Positions 37,641-47,110 of a DNA stretch of 64,000 bases are shown in pieces. How positions within the stretch are numbered: the stretch's first letter is position 1; the number at the start of each line of letters is the position of its first letter. The notes beneath the pieces were generated by a model that was not told the origin of the DNA, ran no database searches, and saw nothing but the letters and a program-made list of their open reading frames with translations. Origin of the DNA: CBDBND01 sp965262665 (GTDB lineage Bacteria > Pseudomonadota > Alphaproteobacteria > Rhodospirillales > Rhodospirillaceae); contig CBDHFR010000004.1 in assembly GCA_965262665.1 (NCBI GenBank), positions 2,046,001 to 2,110,000 of the forward strand, given 5' to 3'. The position numbers were made by a program, and so were the translations under genes.

Positions 37641-37705
37641 GCTCGGAACGGCCCTGAAAAACCCGCGAATAGGCCCAGAACCAGGCGGCATAGTCGGCGC
37701 TGAGC

Positions 37706-37743
37706 TATCGCCGGGCAGAATTCCGTGTTCGGTTAGGCCGCTG
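37706..37743 (-). pseudogene. umuD duplicate scrap
   Basis: 37 of 38 bases match 29584-29621 inside the umuD-like gene (GLTEHGILPGD). One base differs, so it came from a near-identical copy. Confidence 0.75.
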
Positions 37744-37814
37744 AGGTAAGAAGAAGGAACACGTCAGGCCAAGCAAGAGAATCAGGATAGTTGTAGTAAC
37801 GCGCGCGAAATTCA
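37744..37814 (-). pseudogene. Signal-peptide N-terminus of a lost exported protein
   Basis: From ATG 37814: MNFARVTTTILILLLGLTCS, a hydrophobic signal with a possible lipobox-like Cys, cut off at the umuD scrap. Confidence 0.45.
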
Positions 37815-38164
37815 TGAGTGCAGCATTCCATCGGGCTGGATCCATGTCGGAACGACCAAGGGGCGCGGGCTCTACGACCGGGGACAAGCCTAGGAAGAAC
37901 GTCTGGCTCAAGCCTCTCAGAAAAGATTGGAGGCGTACTCTCAATCGGTAAGATCAGCAGCCACATCCCGGCCTGACCAGGCTTACCATCGACGCCATGC
38001 AATGTTGGGAATTCGGTCCGGGCCCCGTGTTGCATTAGTGTTGATTATAACCTTGATCACTCCAGCGCCTTACTGGACGTCTGAAAATAGTAATTGTAAT
38101 CAACACCTTACGAACAAGAAATCGCAGGATATGCTATACACGGTCAAATTGTCAGCCACCACCA
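37815..38164. other. No recognisable gene
   Basis: Open frames are short and without family features. This is upstream of the exported-protein scrap and may contain its promoter. Confidence 0.4.
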
Positions 38165-38631
38165 GACAGTGGAGAAGAGCCACGGCCGCATCGAAACCCG
38201 GACCACCACGGCGACGAACGAAATCGCTTGGCTGAAGGAACGCCACCACTGGCCCGGGCCCGGGAGCATTGTTATGGTCGAAACCGTACGCGAGATCGGC
38301 ATCCAACCCGGCGCCAAGGTCGAGCGCGAGACCCGCTTCTACATCCGCCTCCACCGCCGCCAAGGCCGATACCCTGAGCGCCGCCATCCGGGGCCATTGG
38401 AGCAGCGAGAACGGGCTGCACTGGGTCATGGACCTGCACTGGGTCATGGACATGGTCTTCCGCGACGACGAGTGCCGGGTCCGAAAGAACACTGCCCCGG
38501 CCAACTTCGCGGTCGTCAAACACATGGCGAGCAACCTCTTGCGCCAAGCCCCGGGCAAGGACAGTCTGCGTGTAAAACGACGCATCGCCGCCTGGGACGA
38601 CGACTTCCTCGCAAGCCTTATCTCACGGTGA
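38165..38631 (+). pseudogene. ISAs1-family transposase, C-terminal part
   Basis: VEKSHGRIETRTTTATNEIA, WLKERHHWPGPGSIVMVETV and then, one frame over, AAIRGHWSSENGLHWVMD, RDDECRVRKNTAPANFAVVK and WDDDFLASLISR. The frameshift is near 38335. An 18-bp tandem duplication (38416-38433, 38434-38451) repeats LHWVMD in frame. Confidence 0.8.
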
Positions 38632-38786
38632 AACCATTCACCCGATTCCGCTGGTATTGCCCTGTTTGTGGCGAACAAGTTTTCTTCTATCAGAGCCGCC
38701 ATGGAGGACGGGTATTTTTCGACACTCTCGGTTGGCCTTGGCCGAAACATCCTTGTACTGATACAGTGAACGAGCCTCTGCGCGCG
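38632..38786 (+). pseudogene. Zinc-ribbon protein, C-terminal fragment
   Basis: WYCPVCGEQVFFYQSRHGGR and VFFDTLGWPWPKHPCTD form a zinc-ribbon block known from uncharacterised bacterial proteins. It is cut on the left by the ISAs1 end and on the right by a palindromic repeat. Confidence 0.55.
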
Positions 38787-38870
38787 CCTGTACCTTCCGC
38801 AAACCTCATCCGCTTAAACTGGATGTGAATACTCTGACTCTGTGTGGATGGGGTTTTCGGAAGGGACAGC
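38787..38870. repeat. Dispersed palindromic repeat (PR-5)
   Basis: Arms CCTGTACCTTCCGCAAACC and GTTTTCGGAAGGGACAG. It sits exactly between two unrelated gene fragments. Confidence 0.8.
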
Positions 38871-38894
38871 TGTCTCCTTCAATCCGGACGTGCG

Positions 38895-39251
38895 AAGCAT
38901 GTTCGACCGATACATGAGCTATCGCGGCTATCGCGAACTCTTGGCGACCATGGCCTACTTCTGCCTGACGGTCCTCGAGACCTCGACCGGACAACGCGAA
39001 GCACCCGCAAGGCAGCCGCGAAGTATTACGACATCGACAAAGCGATCCTCGACCGGATCGGCCTTCTCACCTCGACGAAAGGCAGTGCTCACGCCAGAAA
39101 GGCCCAGGGCGCCCACCGTGACCTGTCGTACGACGAAACCCGTTTCCTGGACGAGGCCGTCAAGGCCATCATTCGCAGAGCTGCCGAGATCGCTCACGAT
39201 CCCGCCGCCCCCCGTCGGACCATCACACTGCAGGACCTGCCCCAGGTGTAG
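38895..39251 (+). pseudogene. Uncharacterised conserved protein, frameshifted
   Basis: Frame 1 reads MFDRYMSYRGYRELLATMAY and FCLTVLETST. Near 38990 it shifts to TRKAAAKYYDIDKAILDRIG, LLTSTKGSAHARKAQGAHRD and AVKAIIRRAAEIAHDPAA, stop 39251. The pattern (DRYMxYRG, LTVLExS, K-A-I-I-R-R) recurs in short hypothetical proteins of alphaproteobacteria; function unknown. The 5' end is next to PR-5. Confidence 0.5.
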
Positions 39252-39336
39252 TACCGCCTCCAACACCTCGAACATCCTCACCCAGCCGGGTGCTCGGGTG
39301 GGGCCATATCCTCCTCGGCTTCGCTGTCTCGCACAA

Positions 39337-40182
39337 TCACAGCCCCCCAATCCCCGGATAGTCGCTTCCAGGATCGATGGCAACCGTCTCGACACCCTCC
39401 ATCCGTGCTCGATGGATGTGCTCCGCAAACTGGAAAATATCCGGCAAACCGCGTCTCGGCCTGAACGGGGGCGTCAACTCCGGCCCAGCCGCATCGTCTC
39501 CGACCGTTCCTTCGAACAACTTCGAGAGAGCCGCAGCCGCCGCAGCCGCCGAGCCCATCGCAGTCTGACGGCCTCTCCCTCCCGAACAGAGAAGGCAGTG
39601 AAGGGGCAGGGAGTGATCCCGATGTCGTTCGTAGGTCTTGTCAGGCTTGCTGTTCCGCACTTCGAAGGCCGAGGCGATAGCAATGCCCCAGCTCTCCGGC
39701 ACCGGCTGCGAAATCAAGCGAAGCGACCCGCATGTTTCACGCGGCACGCGCCGCGGATCGCTCAGGTGGTTGTACACCGCATATACCGGAGGCAGACCAA
39801 GCCGCCTGCCGTTGTCGATGAGCCGGTCGAGCTGCGCGATCGAAGGCTGTGAACCCTTGGCCGGAGCCCGGTAGTACAACTCCGCGTACTCCCGATCCTC
39901 ATTGTCCAGGCGCTTCGCCTGAACCAGCATGCATCAGCACCACTGCCCGTCAGGACCGACGAACGCCCACGCCCAGTCGGCGCCGATTCGGCCTTCCTCC
40001 CTGCGGTTGAAGGGGACCACCTTTACGGTGCCGGGAAACTGCTCCGAGAGATCGAGAAGAAACACTTCGGTCGCCGTCTCCTCGTTGAAGCCCAGGCCAT
40101 GGCTCTTGGCGGCACCGCGCCGGCACCAGATATCGGCGGACAAGCTCAACAGGCAGTGTTGCTCCGCTGTGAACACGTACAT
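39337..40182 (-). pseudogene. DUF6615-like protein with in-frame TGA
   Basis: The reverse frame has EEGRIGADWAWAFVGPDGQW, then an in-frame TGA at about 39934, then MLVQAKRLDNEDREYAELYY and LGLPPVYAVYNHLSDP. The motif order (W-W-x-G-DG, QAKRL, Y-x-x-YNH) matches DUF6615. CGA to TGA at that site would restore ~281 residues. The family is uncharacterised and common in accessory islands. A start near 40182 (MYVFTAEQHCLLSLSADIWC) is tentative. Confidence 0.55.
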
Positions 40183-40307
40183 CAGGAGTCCTCCGACTCG
40201 CCGCCCCTCCGACTCACGCTCAAACTACCGAAGACCAGAAACTTTCACGGCGCCGTTCTCCCTATCCTATCGAATCGCAAGGACGCCACATCGGACGTCA
40301 GCTCCCG

Positions 40308-40580
40308 TCACAGCCCGAGGTCCATCCCCGCCCCCTTGCCGCGTTCGGGCACCGTCGGCTCGCGATCCTTCAGCCCCGACATACCGATATCGCGTTCCTT
40401 CCCTGCCAGCCCTTGGCCCTCACCAAACGCCTTCGCCGGCTCCGCTCGCGCCATCTCCCCGATGCCTTCGAGTGCCGCGATGCGCTCGCCGGTGACGGCC
40501 TGCAGCTGGGCGCGTAGGTCGGCGGCATCGTCGGGCACCAGCTCCGCGCAGTCGCGCGCCCAGCTGATCTCGAATTAAAG
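40308..40580 (-). pseudogene. C-terminal fragment of an unrecognised protein
   Basis: WARDCAELVPDDAADLRAQL, then GIGEMARAEPAKAFGEGQGL, then an acidic/Gly end. Charged helical composition. No family recognised; the 5' part is missing. Confidence 0.3.
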
Positions 40581-40593
40581 CTCTTCTGCGTCG

Positions 40594-41379
40594 TTAGACT
40601 ACCTTTATCCCAAACAGGTCATCTCGATCGGACAAACGGCTCTTTGGGCACTTGCCTTGGGACCAAGCCAACTTTACTTCTCTCTCTCGGCCGGCGACCC
40701 ATTCTGGCATCGGAATTCTGCGACTCACAACAGATAAAGCACCAAGCGCCCAGGGATGGCGTTTCTCAATCCAAACATTCAATTCCTCTACATCTCCAAG
40801 AAGTGGCGAAAACACGACGTCGCCAACAATCCTGTTCGCCATTGTCGACGAAAATGCTTCTCGAACACTTGTTAGAAACCGCTCATATGAAGCTTGTTCT
40901 TCAGTGTCCGACAATGAAACGCTACCAAATGGGGAATCGAACAGGTAGCGAATGATTGGAGGCCAGCCATTTCTTTGGTTCCACCAAATTGCAGGCGTCT
41001 GCATTTCACTGACACTAGTTCCTGGATGTTCATGAAGCTGCGAGAGCGCAAGGTCGGCAACTTCATTGAACTCGGTCTCAAGCCACACATGATGATGGTC
41101 ACCCCAATACCCGGTCCACCCGCCAAACTGACCGTTTGTCAATATCTTCGGAACACACACCGCACCGGCCGTCAATCGACTTTCGATACCCACCTCCTCC
41201 AGCAATATTCGTGACGCTGCCGCCGTTTGTAAACATTTCATCGCATAGTCATGACCGTAGTGAGTCCGCGCCACGGTATCGACCGTTTGGAACACGAGCC
41301 TGCGTAGAAATAAGGATGTGCACTTTGTGCGCACCGACTTCCGGACCTGCTTCTCAATGAATTGTCGCTTAATCATCAT
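40594..41379 (-). CDS. Transglutaminase-like protein, uncharacterised
   Basis: 261 residues. GHDYAMKCLQTAAASRILLE, GIESRLTAGAVCVP and HHHVWLETEFNEVADLALSQ supply a Cys, then a His, then an Asp in the order expected of a transglutaminase/papain-like fold. The rest (WWNQRNGWPPIIRYLFDSPF) is not recognised. The frame is intact and stands alone between defence-type fragments. A peptidase or amide-transfer role is inference. Confidence 0.5.
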   Translation of the reverse strand: MMIKRQFIEKQVRKSVRTKCTSLFLRRLVFQTVDTVARTHYGHDYAMKCLQTAAASRILLEEVGIESRLTAGAVCVPKILTNGQFGGWTGYWGDHHHVWLETEFNEVADLALSQLHEHPGTSVSEMQTPAIWWNQRNGWPPIIRYLFDSPFGSVSLSDTEEQASYERFLTSVREAFSSTMANRIVGDVVFSPLLGDVEELNVWIEKRHPWALGALSVVSRRIPMPEWVAGREREVKLAWSQGKCPKSRLSDRDDLFGIKVV

Positions 41380-41577
41380 TCTACTGCTGCGCCGCGGAGA
41401 TAGGCTTGTCTCATGTGACCGAGTTTTCCGGTCTGGTCCAGCCTCTCATGCCGACGACGTCTGACTTGTTCATCCCTGTGCTCCCCGCAACCAATCTTGA
41501 GCCACGGCCAACCGATCCCGCCTTCACCCGCTCTGCCAACATCACTGAGCCATCGGCCTCCCTTGGAAGAGGCCACT

Positions 41578-41934
41578 CTACTTGCGCCAACTCCTCAACG
41601 ACAGGCTCCGCCACACACGTCGGAGCCGTGAACGAAGAGTTTGACGTTTCGGTGTTGATTCAAGCATGCGTGCGCGCTCGACGTCGGCATACTCCGAATG
41701 ACGACCTGGATCGATTCTATCCAACCAAATCACGGCATTATCCCGTATCGCGTAGTGGCTGCCGCAGCCGGAATTTGCCCACACGGACCCACCCGTGGGG
41801 CCATTCAGGGAGACTGACTTTCCATCGAACTGAACGTGCCATCGACTGGGATGGAGGGACAGCACCGTCAGTTCGCCACAACCACACGGACAACGCAGGT
41901 TACGTGACAAGCACACGCGCCAAGGCGCGGTCAC
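41578..41934 (-). pseudogene. DUF6527-like protein, probably 5'-truncated
   Basis: RCPCGCGELTVLSLHPSRWH, VQFDGKSVSLNGPTGGSVWA and SGCGSHYAIRDNAVIWLDRI match the CxCGC, W, F-DG, SLxP and C-SH-W-I order of DUF6527. The family N-terminus (HEFVEYIP-like) is not found upstream. I recall that DUF6527 is linked to some bacterial ubiquitin-like conjugation loci; no such partner is visible here. Confidence 0.55.
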
Positions 41935-42094
41935 CGGATCACAGCAATGATCCAGATTTACGCCGGGGTATGGATCCTTTTTCCCGGGATTGACATATTT
42001 CGAGAAAGAAAAGCGTCAGACATGCGCAGGCGTTTGATTCCTAATGATTCCCAATAGATTCCCAATCTGATATTCTGATGATGTTCCCGGAAAC

Positions 42095-42127
42095 AAAAAC
42101 CCCTAGAAACGTCATATTTCTTAGGGG
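42095..42127 (-). terminator. Rho-independent terminator of the tRNA-fMet
   Basis: On the minus strand CCCCTAAGAAA, 7-base loop, TTTCTAGGGG and then TTTTTG. It lies 8 bp beyond the tRNA 3' end. Confidence 0.8.
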
Positions 42128-42134
42128 CTTAGGT

Positions 42135-42179
42135 TGGTTGCGGGGGGAGGATTTGAACCTCCAACCTTCAGGTTATGAG
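42135..42179 (-). tRNA. 3' half of initiator tRNA-fMet (CAU), attachment site
   Basis: On the minus strand: CTCATAACCTGAAGG (anticodon loop and 3' stem), then GGTTCAAATCC (T arm) and CCGCAACCA. The 5' half is absent; sequence beyond 42179 is unrelated. The native terminator follows, so this is the chromosomal side of an integration site. The element would lie to the right, where integrase sequence starts 185 bp away. Confidence 0.8.
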
Positions 42180-42363
42180 GAAGAAGGTCGACCCGCCATG
42201 CGGCGCCACAGTCACTCTGACGGCGCCCTCAATACGACAATAGGTCGAATCGAAAGTGCTTTTGAATCAAAAATGGGGCGAATGTAGGCGGTGCAAGCGC
42301 CGCCACCCCTTCCCGTTGAGCTTCTGATTTGAGATTCCCGGCTGCGACTTGAGCAGAAGGTGA

Positions 42364-42690
42364 GTGTCACAGGTGCTCGACGAAGTCCCGGGCAGGGGCA
42401 GCCGCATGTCGGCCGGCGCGGTGGCGACGATCCACCTGCTGATGCTGACGGGATGCCGCAGAAACGAAATCCTGACCCTGCGCGGGGAGCATGTGGATCT
42501 CGACGCGGCCGAGATTCATCTCGCCGACGGGAAAACTGGCGCCCGCACGTTTCACCTCTCGCGGTCAGTGGCCCGCGTTCTCGCGGCCCTGCCGCGTACG
42601 CCCGGCAATCCCTGGGTCATTCCGGGAATCAAGCCGGGCCGGCACATGACCGACATCGACGCGGCGTGGGAGAACTCCCACCCGCCGGCG
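42364..42690 (+). pseudogene. Tyrosine integrase, catalytic-domain fragment
   Basis: TIHLLMLTGCRRNEILTLRG with the first catalytic Arg, then HVDLDAAEIHLADGKTG and PGNPWVIPGIKPGRHMTDID. The HxxR and Tyr end is missing. The upstream part before 42364 is also disrupted. Confidence 0.75.
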
Positions 42691-42964
42691 ATGACCGAGG
42701 CCTCCAAGGAGGCGTCGACCGGAACGCATCGGCCTGACCGCGCGCCTGGGCGAGCAAAGTCTTGCGCTCCGCCTAGGGCAGAAACTCGGCTGGGTCGATA
42801 CAGGGCCAAGGAGGCTTGCCGCCCGCGCTTTTGCACTTGAGCCATGGTCCATGCCCGGACATCATCCGCCTATCTCCAAGGTCGCCAACTCGGATGATAA
42901 CGTCGGGCAGTGCTGATCGTCTCGCCAGCGGCACGGGCTCGAGAGCAAGGATTCAAGGACTGTA
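42691..42964. other. Unrecognised stretch before hsdM
   Basis: No gene signature is seen. The last 30 bp contain the hsdM ribosome site (CAAGGACT). Confidence 0.4.
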
Positions 42965-43970
42965 ATGGCCATCAAGAAGTCCGACCTCTACTCCTCTCTC
43001 TGGCAGTCCTGCGATGAACTCCGTGGCGGGATGGACGCGAGTCAGTACAAGGACTACGTCCTGTTCCTGCTGTTCATCAAGTACATCACCGACAAGTACG
43101 GGGACAGCACCGACTTCGCCCCGCCCGTTACGATCCCCAAGGGCGCGAGCTTCACGGACATGCTCGAGCTGCGCGGCAAGAGCGACATCGGCGACAGAAT
43201 CAATACGCAGGTCATCGCCCCGCTGGTGCAGGCCAATACGCGTCTGGCGCTTAGCGACTTCCCCGACTTCAACGACCCGAACAAGCTTGGTCAAGGGAAT
43301 GAGATGGTGGAGCGGCTGACGAACCTGATCAACATCTTCGCCAGGCCAGAGCTCGATTTTTCGCAGAACCGCGCTGAGCACGACGACATTCTGGGAGACG
43401 CCTACGAGTACCTGATGCGGCACTTCGCTACCGAGAGTGGCAAGAGCAAGGGACAGTTCTATACGCCTGCCGAGGTCAGCCGCGTCATCGCCCAGGCGAT
43501 CGGAATCTCGCCGGGAAACACGAAGGCGTCCACCACCGCCTATGACCCGACCTGCGGCTCGGGCTCGTTACTCCTCAAGGTGGCCGCCCAGACGGGCAAG
43601 CACATTACCCTTGAGGGACAAGAGAAGGACGTGACCACCGCGGGCTTGGCCCGCATGAACATGATCCTCCACGACTTTCCCACGGCGAATATCTTCTCGG
43701 GCAACACGCTGGCCGCACTCAAATTCAAGGACGGCGAGCAGCTCCGCACCTACGACTACGTCGTCGCCAACCCGCCGTTCTCCGACAAGACCTGGTTAAC
43801 CGGACTCACGCCGCCCACGGACCCGTTCCAGCGGTTCACCTGGGGCGAACCGCCCCCCAGGCAAGGCGACTACGCGTACCTGCTGCACATCATTCGCTCG
43901 ATGAAGGGTGCGGGGAAGGCTGCCTGCGTCCTGCCGCACGGGGTGCTGTTCCGCGGCAATGCTGAAGCCA
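42965..43970 (+). pseudogene. hsdM: Type I restriction-modification methylase HsdM, truncated
   Basis: Starts at ATG 42965 (MAIKKSDLYSSLWQSCDELR). The HsdM N-terminal domain is followed by the methylase core: GQFYTPAEVSRVIAQ, DPTCGSGSLLLKVA (SAM-binding motif I) and NPPFSDK (motif IV). It is cut by an IS21 end after HGVLFRGNAE, about residue 335 of ~500. No hsdS or hsdR is visible. The 5' two thirds are free of frameshifts, so the disruption is relatively recent. Confidence 0.88.
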
Positions 43971-44272
43971 GCACCTCAGCGTTGCCTCATAGGCATCAAG
44001 CTTGCTCGGCATTTTACGCTTCGGGTAGCTCGGTTCAACATCCCCGCTCGACAGGTATTTGCGAACCGTGTTGCGCGACAACCCTGTGCGTCTGACAATC
44101 TCTCGAATGGCAATCCCATCTCTGAAATGCCAACGCCGAATTACACTCAATAACGCCATGTCTATCACTCCTTTGTCTCCTGCCAAATCCATGGCAGGAC
44201 AGGGTTAAACATGGGTCAATATTCGGTGCAAATTAGGGCGCCAAACGGGTCACTTTTAAATGCAAATCAACA
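43970..44272 (-). mobile_element. IS21 left end with istA N-terminus
   Basis: The minus strand starts TGTTGATTTGCATTTAAAAG at 44272, followed by istA: MALLSVIRRWHFRDGIAIRE, IVRRTGLSRNTVRKYLSSGD. Only ~65 residues remain before the hsdM junction. It is a different IS21 lineage from 52087. Confidence 0.8.
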
Positions 44273-44412
44273 TCCAGCTGTTCTCTGGAATGCTCACGAA
44301 GTTCCGCTCGTTCTCCAATATTACGTGGTAACCAATGTGGGTCCTTTAACAACGTATTCAAAAAATACTATTTTTATCAGACAGTTAGAATGTATTCTCT
44401 TAGGACTGACAG

Positions 44413-44461
44413 TCCTGTATTATGGGTTCTTCTGCTCCTGGCCAGTTAGTCTGACAATGCC
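44413..44461. mobile_element. IS6-A right terminal fragment
   Basis: TCCTGTATTATGGGTTCTTC through TTAGTCTGACAATGCC, the last 49 bp of IS6-A. The 140 bp before it (44273-44412) hold no recognised gene. Confidence 0.75.
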
Positions 44462-44557
44462 CCGGATCGGGGTGGCCCGGATGGTATTTTGGGGTGGACT
44501 GGAGGTTGAATTCTGAGCTGAGTTGCGACGTTATTGACGTTGGATCAAGGAGCAAAA

Positions 44558-46138
44558 ATGATTTCTAGAAAATGGTCTTCAATTTTTAGCTTTATCCTCA
44601 CGTTGCTAGCAAACAGTGCCTTGTGTGAGACGGTTCTCCACCGTGGCAATGTTACGGAGCCCGACACCCTAGACCCCCACCGGGCGGGCGGCACATGGGA
44701 AAACAATATTATCAGCGACCTGTTCGTGGGCCTGACCACCGACGACGCCAAGGCTGAAGTCATCCCCGGCGCTGCGGAAAGTTGGACAGTCAGCGAAGAC
44801 GGTCTTACCTATACCTTCCATCTCCGGGACGGTCATGTTTGGTCCGACGGAGCACCGGTCACCACCCACGACTTTGTTTTCGGCTTTCGCCGCATCATCA
44901 ATCCCCAGACGGCAGCGAGGTACGCCTCTCTGTTATATCCTATCAAGAACGCGCGCCCGGCTAATCGGGGCGAAGCGCCCTTAGAGAAGATCGGTGTGAA
45001 AGCCATTGACGAAAAGACGCTTGAAATCACATTGGAGAACCCGGCCCCGTTTTTACCCCGTCTGCTCAGCCATTTTACTACCTTCGCCATTCCGGCCCAT
45101 GTGGTGCGGGAACACGGTGACGATTGGGTAAAACCAGGCATCATGGTCTCCAACGGACCCTATGTACTGGCTGAGTGGCGGGCCAATAGCTATGTCCGGG
45201 TTGTCAGGAACCCGCTGTTCTATGACGCGGCGAACGTCGCCATCGACGAGATTTATTTCTATCCTATAGAAGATGGCAACACGGCCCTAAAGCAGTTCCG
45301 TTCCGGTCAAATAGACCTAAACGAAGGGTTTCCGACAAATCAGATGGAATGGCTTCGGGAAAACATGCCTGACGAAACGCGGCTGTTCCCGAATATGTCC
45401 GTAACATACCTTGCCCTAAATACGGCGTTGGCGCCATTCGATGATGTTTGGGTGCGCCGCGCTATTTCGATGACTGTGGAACGTGAGATGCTAGTGAAGC
45501 GCATTCTCCGGGATGGTCGGTTACCAGCCTATTCCTTTGTTCCTCCCAACGTGGCGAATTACGTGAACACGGCGCGTCTCGAATTTACGGATTGGTCTGA
45601 GCAACAAAGGCTGCAAGAAGCGAGACGCCTTCTCGAAAATTCAGGGTTTGGACCTGGGATTCCACTAATTTTTGAGTTTTCCTATCGCTCGGCGGCTGAG
45701 AACCGGCGTGTCGCAGCTGCGATAGCTGGAATGCTTCGGCGAATTGGTATTGAAGCTCAAGTGCAAGCCAACGAAGCCCGTGTTCATTACAATATGCTTG
45801 ATAGCAAGGACTATGCCATGGGCGATGCCGGTTGGGTTGCAGACTATAATGATGCTCAGAATTTCCTTTATCTGTTCCAGAGCGATGCTGGTCCCATGAA
45901 CTATGCCAATTATAACAATCCTTACTACGACCAGCTAATGGCAGAGGCAGACCGTACCCTGGATACAACGAGACGAGCTGAATTGATGGCGATGGCAGAG
46001 CAAATCATGCTAGACGAAAGTCCGGTTATCCCCCTGTTCTTTGGAACCACGCGGATGTTGGTTCACACCCACGTTAAGGGCTATGAAGACAATATCATCA
46101 ACGTTCACCGCTCTCGGTTTATGTCTCTGCACCGTTGA
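44558..46138 (+). CDS. Oligopeptide ABC transporter substrate-binding protein (OppA-like)
   Basis: 526 residues from ATG 44558 with AAGGAG 8 bp upstream. Signal peptide SSIFSFILTLLANSALC; mature part begins ETVLHRGNVTEPDTLDPHRA. SBP_bac_5 features are VIPGAAESWTVSEDGLTYTF, HLRDGHVWSDGAPVTTHDFV, SNGPYVLAEW and NALKQFRSGQIDLNEGFP-like spacing. The end has EQIMLDESPVIPLFF. Binds peptides in the periplasm for an Opp-type ABC importer. No permease or ATPase gene is next to it, so it is an orphan receptor or has lost its operon through the IS6-A insertions on both sides. Confidence 0.9.
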   Translation: MISRKWSSIFSFILTLLANSALCETVLHRGNVTEPDTLDPHRAGGTWENNIISDLFVGLTTDDAKAEVIPGAAESWTVSEDGLTYTFHLRDGHVWSDGAPVTTHDFVFGFRRIINPQTAARYASLLYPIKNARPANRGEAPLEKIGVKAIDEKTLEITLENPAPFLPRLLSHFTTFAIPAHVVREHGDDWVKPGIMVSNGPYVLAEWRANSYVRVVRNPLFYDAANVAIDEIYFYPIEDGNTALKQFRSGQIDLNEGFPTNQMEWLRENMPDETRLFPNMSVTYLALNTALAPFDDVWVRRAISMTVEREMLVKRILRDGRLPAYSFVPPNVANYVNTARLEFTDWSEQQRLQEARRLLENSGFGPGIPLIFEFSYRSAAENRRVAAAIAGMLRRIGIEAQVQANEARVHYNMLDSKDYAMGDAGWVADYNDAQNFLYLFQSDAGPMNYANYNNPYYDQLMAEADRTLDTTRRAELMAMAEQIMLDESPVIPLFFGTTRMLVHTHVKGYEDNIINVHRSRFMSLHR

Positions 46139-46225
46139 TAAGATCCCGGTAACGGACTTGCGCAGATATTGTCAGAGCAAATGATGTAAAGCCCCTTGTT
46201 ATGGGCCAATTTCTGAGAATTTCCG

Positions 46226-46305
46226 GCTAGGGTGATCGCCTGTTAATGCCCTGATGAGGCCGGACATGATTGTCCTGCCTAAGCCACTTTCCGATGACAG
46301 TCATG
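46226..46305 (-). pseudogene. Integrase-core transposase C-terminal scrap
   Basis: WLRQDNHVRPHQGINRRSP and stop is the typical last block of rve-type transposases (IS3/IS481). It abuts the IS6-A end at 46306. Confidence 0.5.
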
Positions 46306-47110
46306 GGCATTGTCAGACTAACTAGCCCGGAGCAGAAGAACCTACAATCGAGGACTGTCAGGCTGCAAGTTGACGCCACTCGGCCAGGGCGGTGGCTCGG
46401 GCTTGTTTGAAAGTATCGCGGCGGTTGAGATGGCGTTGGTGGTTGAAATGGTTGTAGATCGAGGCATGGACGGAGGCGAACTTCTGCAGGGTCTTGATGT
46501 CTCTGAACCGAGCCATTGCCCCTTCCCGTCGTCGGAAAGGTTGATGTGAGTTTTCCGTCCGGTTGTTGAGCCAGCGCCTGGTCTTTTGGCAACCCTCGTT
46601 GCCGATCACCTTCATCGCAGCCCGGTATGACTGTAACCTATCCGTGACGATCGAAGCCGGCCGGCCATGGCGCTTCATCGCACGCCTCAGAAACCTAAGC
46701 GCGGCTTCACGATCCCGCCGTTTCGTGGCCAAAACCTCAAGCACTTCGCCTTCATGGTCAACGGCACGCCATAGATAATGTGTTTCGCCATTGATGCGGA
46801 CGAACACCTCATCAAGATGCCAGCGCCAGTTCGACCAGTTGCGCTGGTCTATCCGCCTCTTCCAGATCTCGGCGGTAAACAACGGGCCAAAGCGGTTCCA
46901 CCAGTACCGTACGGGTTCATAGCAGAAGTCGACGCCGCGCTCAAACAGGATATCTTCGACCTGTCTCAGCGACAAGGGATAACGGACATACAGCATCACC
47001 GCGCTGCGGATGACCTCGGGCGAACTGTTGAAATAACGGAAGGGATTGTGCATCGCCGGAGGCTAGGAGACCTTAATTCCCAGTTCAAGCCGGTTTACTC
47101 TGACAATGCC
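46306..47110 (-). mobile_element. IS6-A element, complete (805 bp)
   Basis: Terminal repeats GGCATTGTCAGACTAA at 46306 and, inverted, GGCATTGTCAGAGTAA at 47110. No 8-bp target duplication is evident. This is the reference copy for the many IS6-A fragments in the window. Confidence 0.9.
46358..47053 (-). CDS. IS6-family transposase (lineage A), intact
   Basis: 231 residues (MHNPFRYFNSSPEVIRSAVM to WRQLAA). HTH LRQVEDILFERGVDFCYEPV; DDE residues in WHLDEVFVRI, SIVTDRLQSYR and RTENSHQPFRRREG. IS6 elements form cointegrates and leave many rearranged ends, which fits the debris here. Probably the active source. Confidence 0.92.
   Translation of the reverse strand: MHNPFRYFNSSPEVIRSAVMLYVRYPLSLRQVEDILFERGVDFCYEPVRYWWNRFGPLFTAEIWKRRIDQRNWSNWRWHLDEVFVRINGETHYLWRAVDHEGEVLEVLATKRRDREAALRFLRRAMKRHGRPASIVTDRLQSYRAAMKVIGNEGCQKTRRWLNNRTENSHQPFRRREGAMARFRDIKTLQKFASVHASIYNHFNHQRHLNRRDTFKQARATALAEWRQLAA

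Noticed and set aside
37705..38035. Genes on the minus strand over 37705-38035
   Set aside because: Only the first 20-odd codons from 37814 look like a real signal peptide; the longer frames lack support.
38416..38451. Functional internal repeat in a protein
   Set aside because: It is an 18-bp tandem duplication inside a degraded ISAs1 transposase.
42965..44095. HsdM frame continuing to 44095
   Set aside because: The last ~40 residues come from the IS21 end, not from HsdM; the native part ends near 43970.
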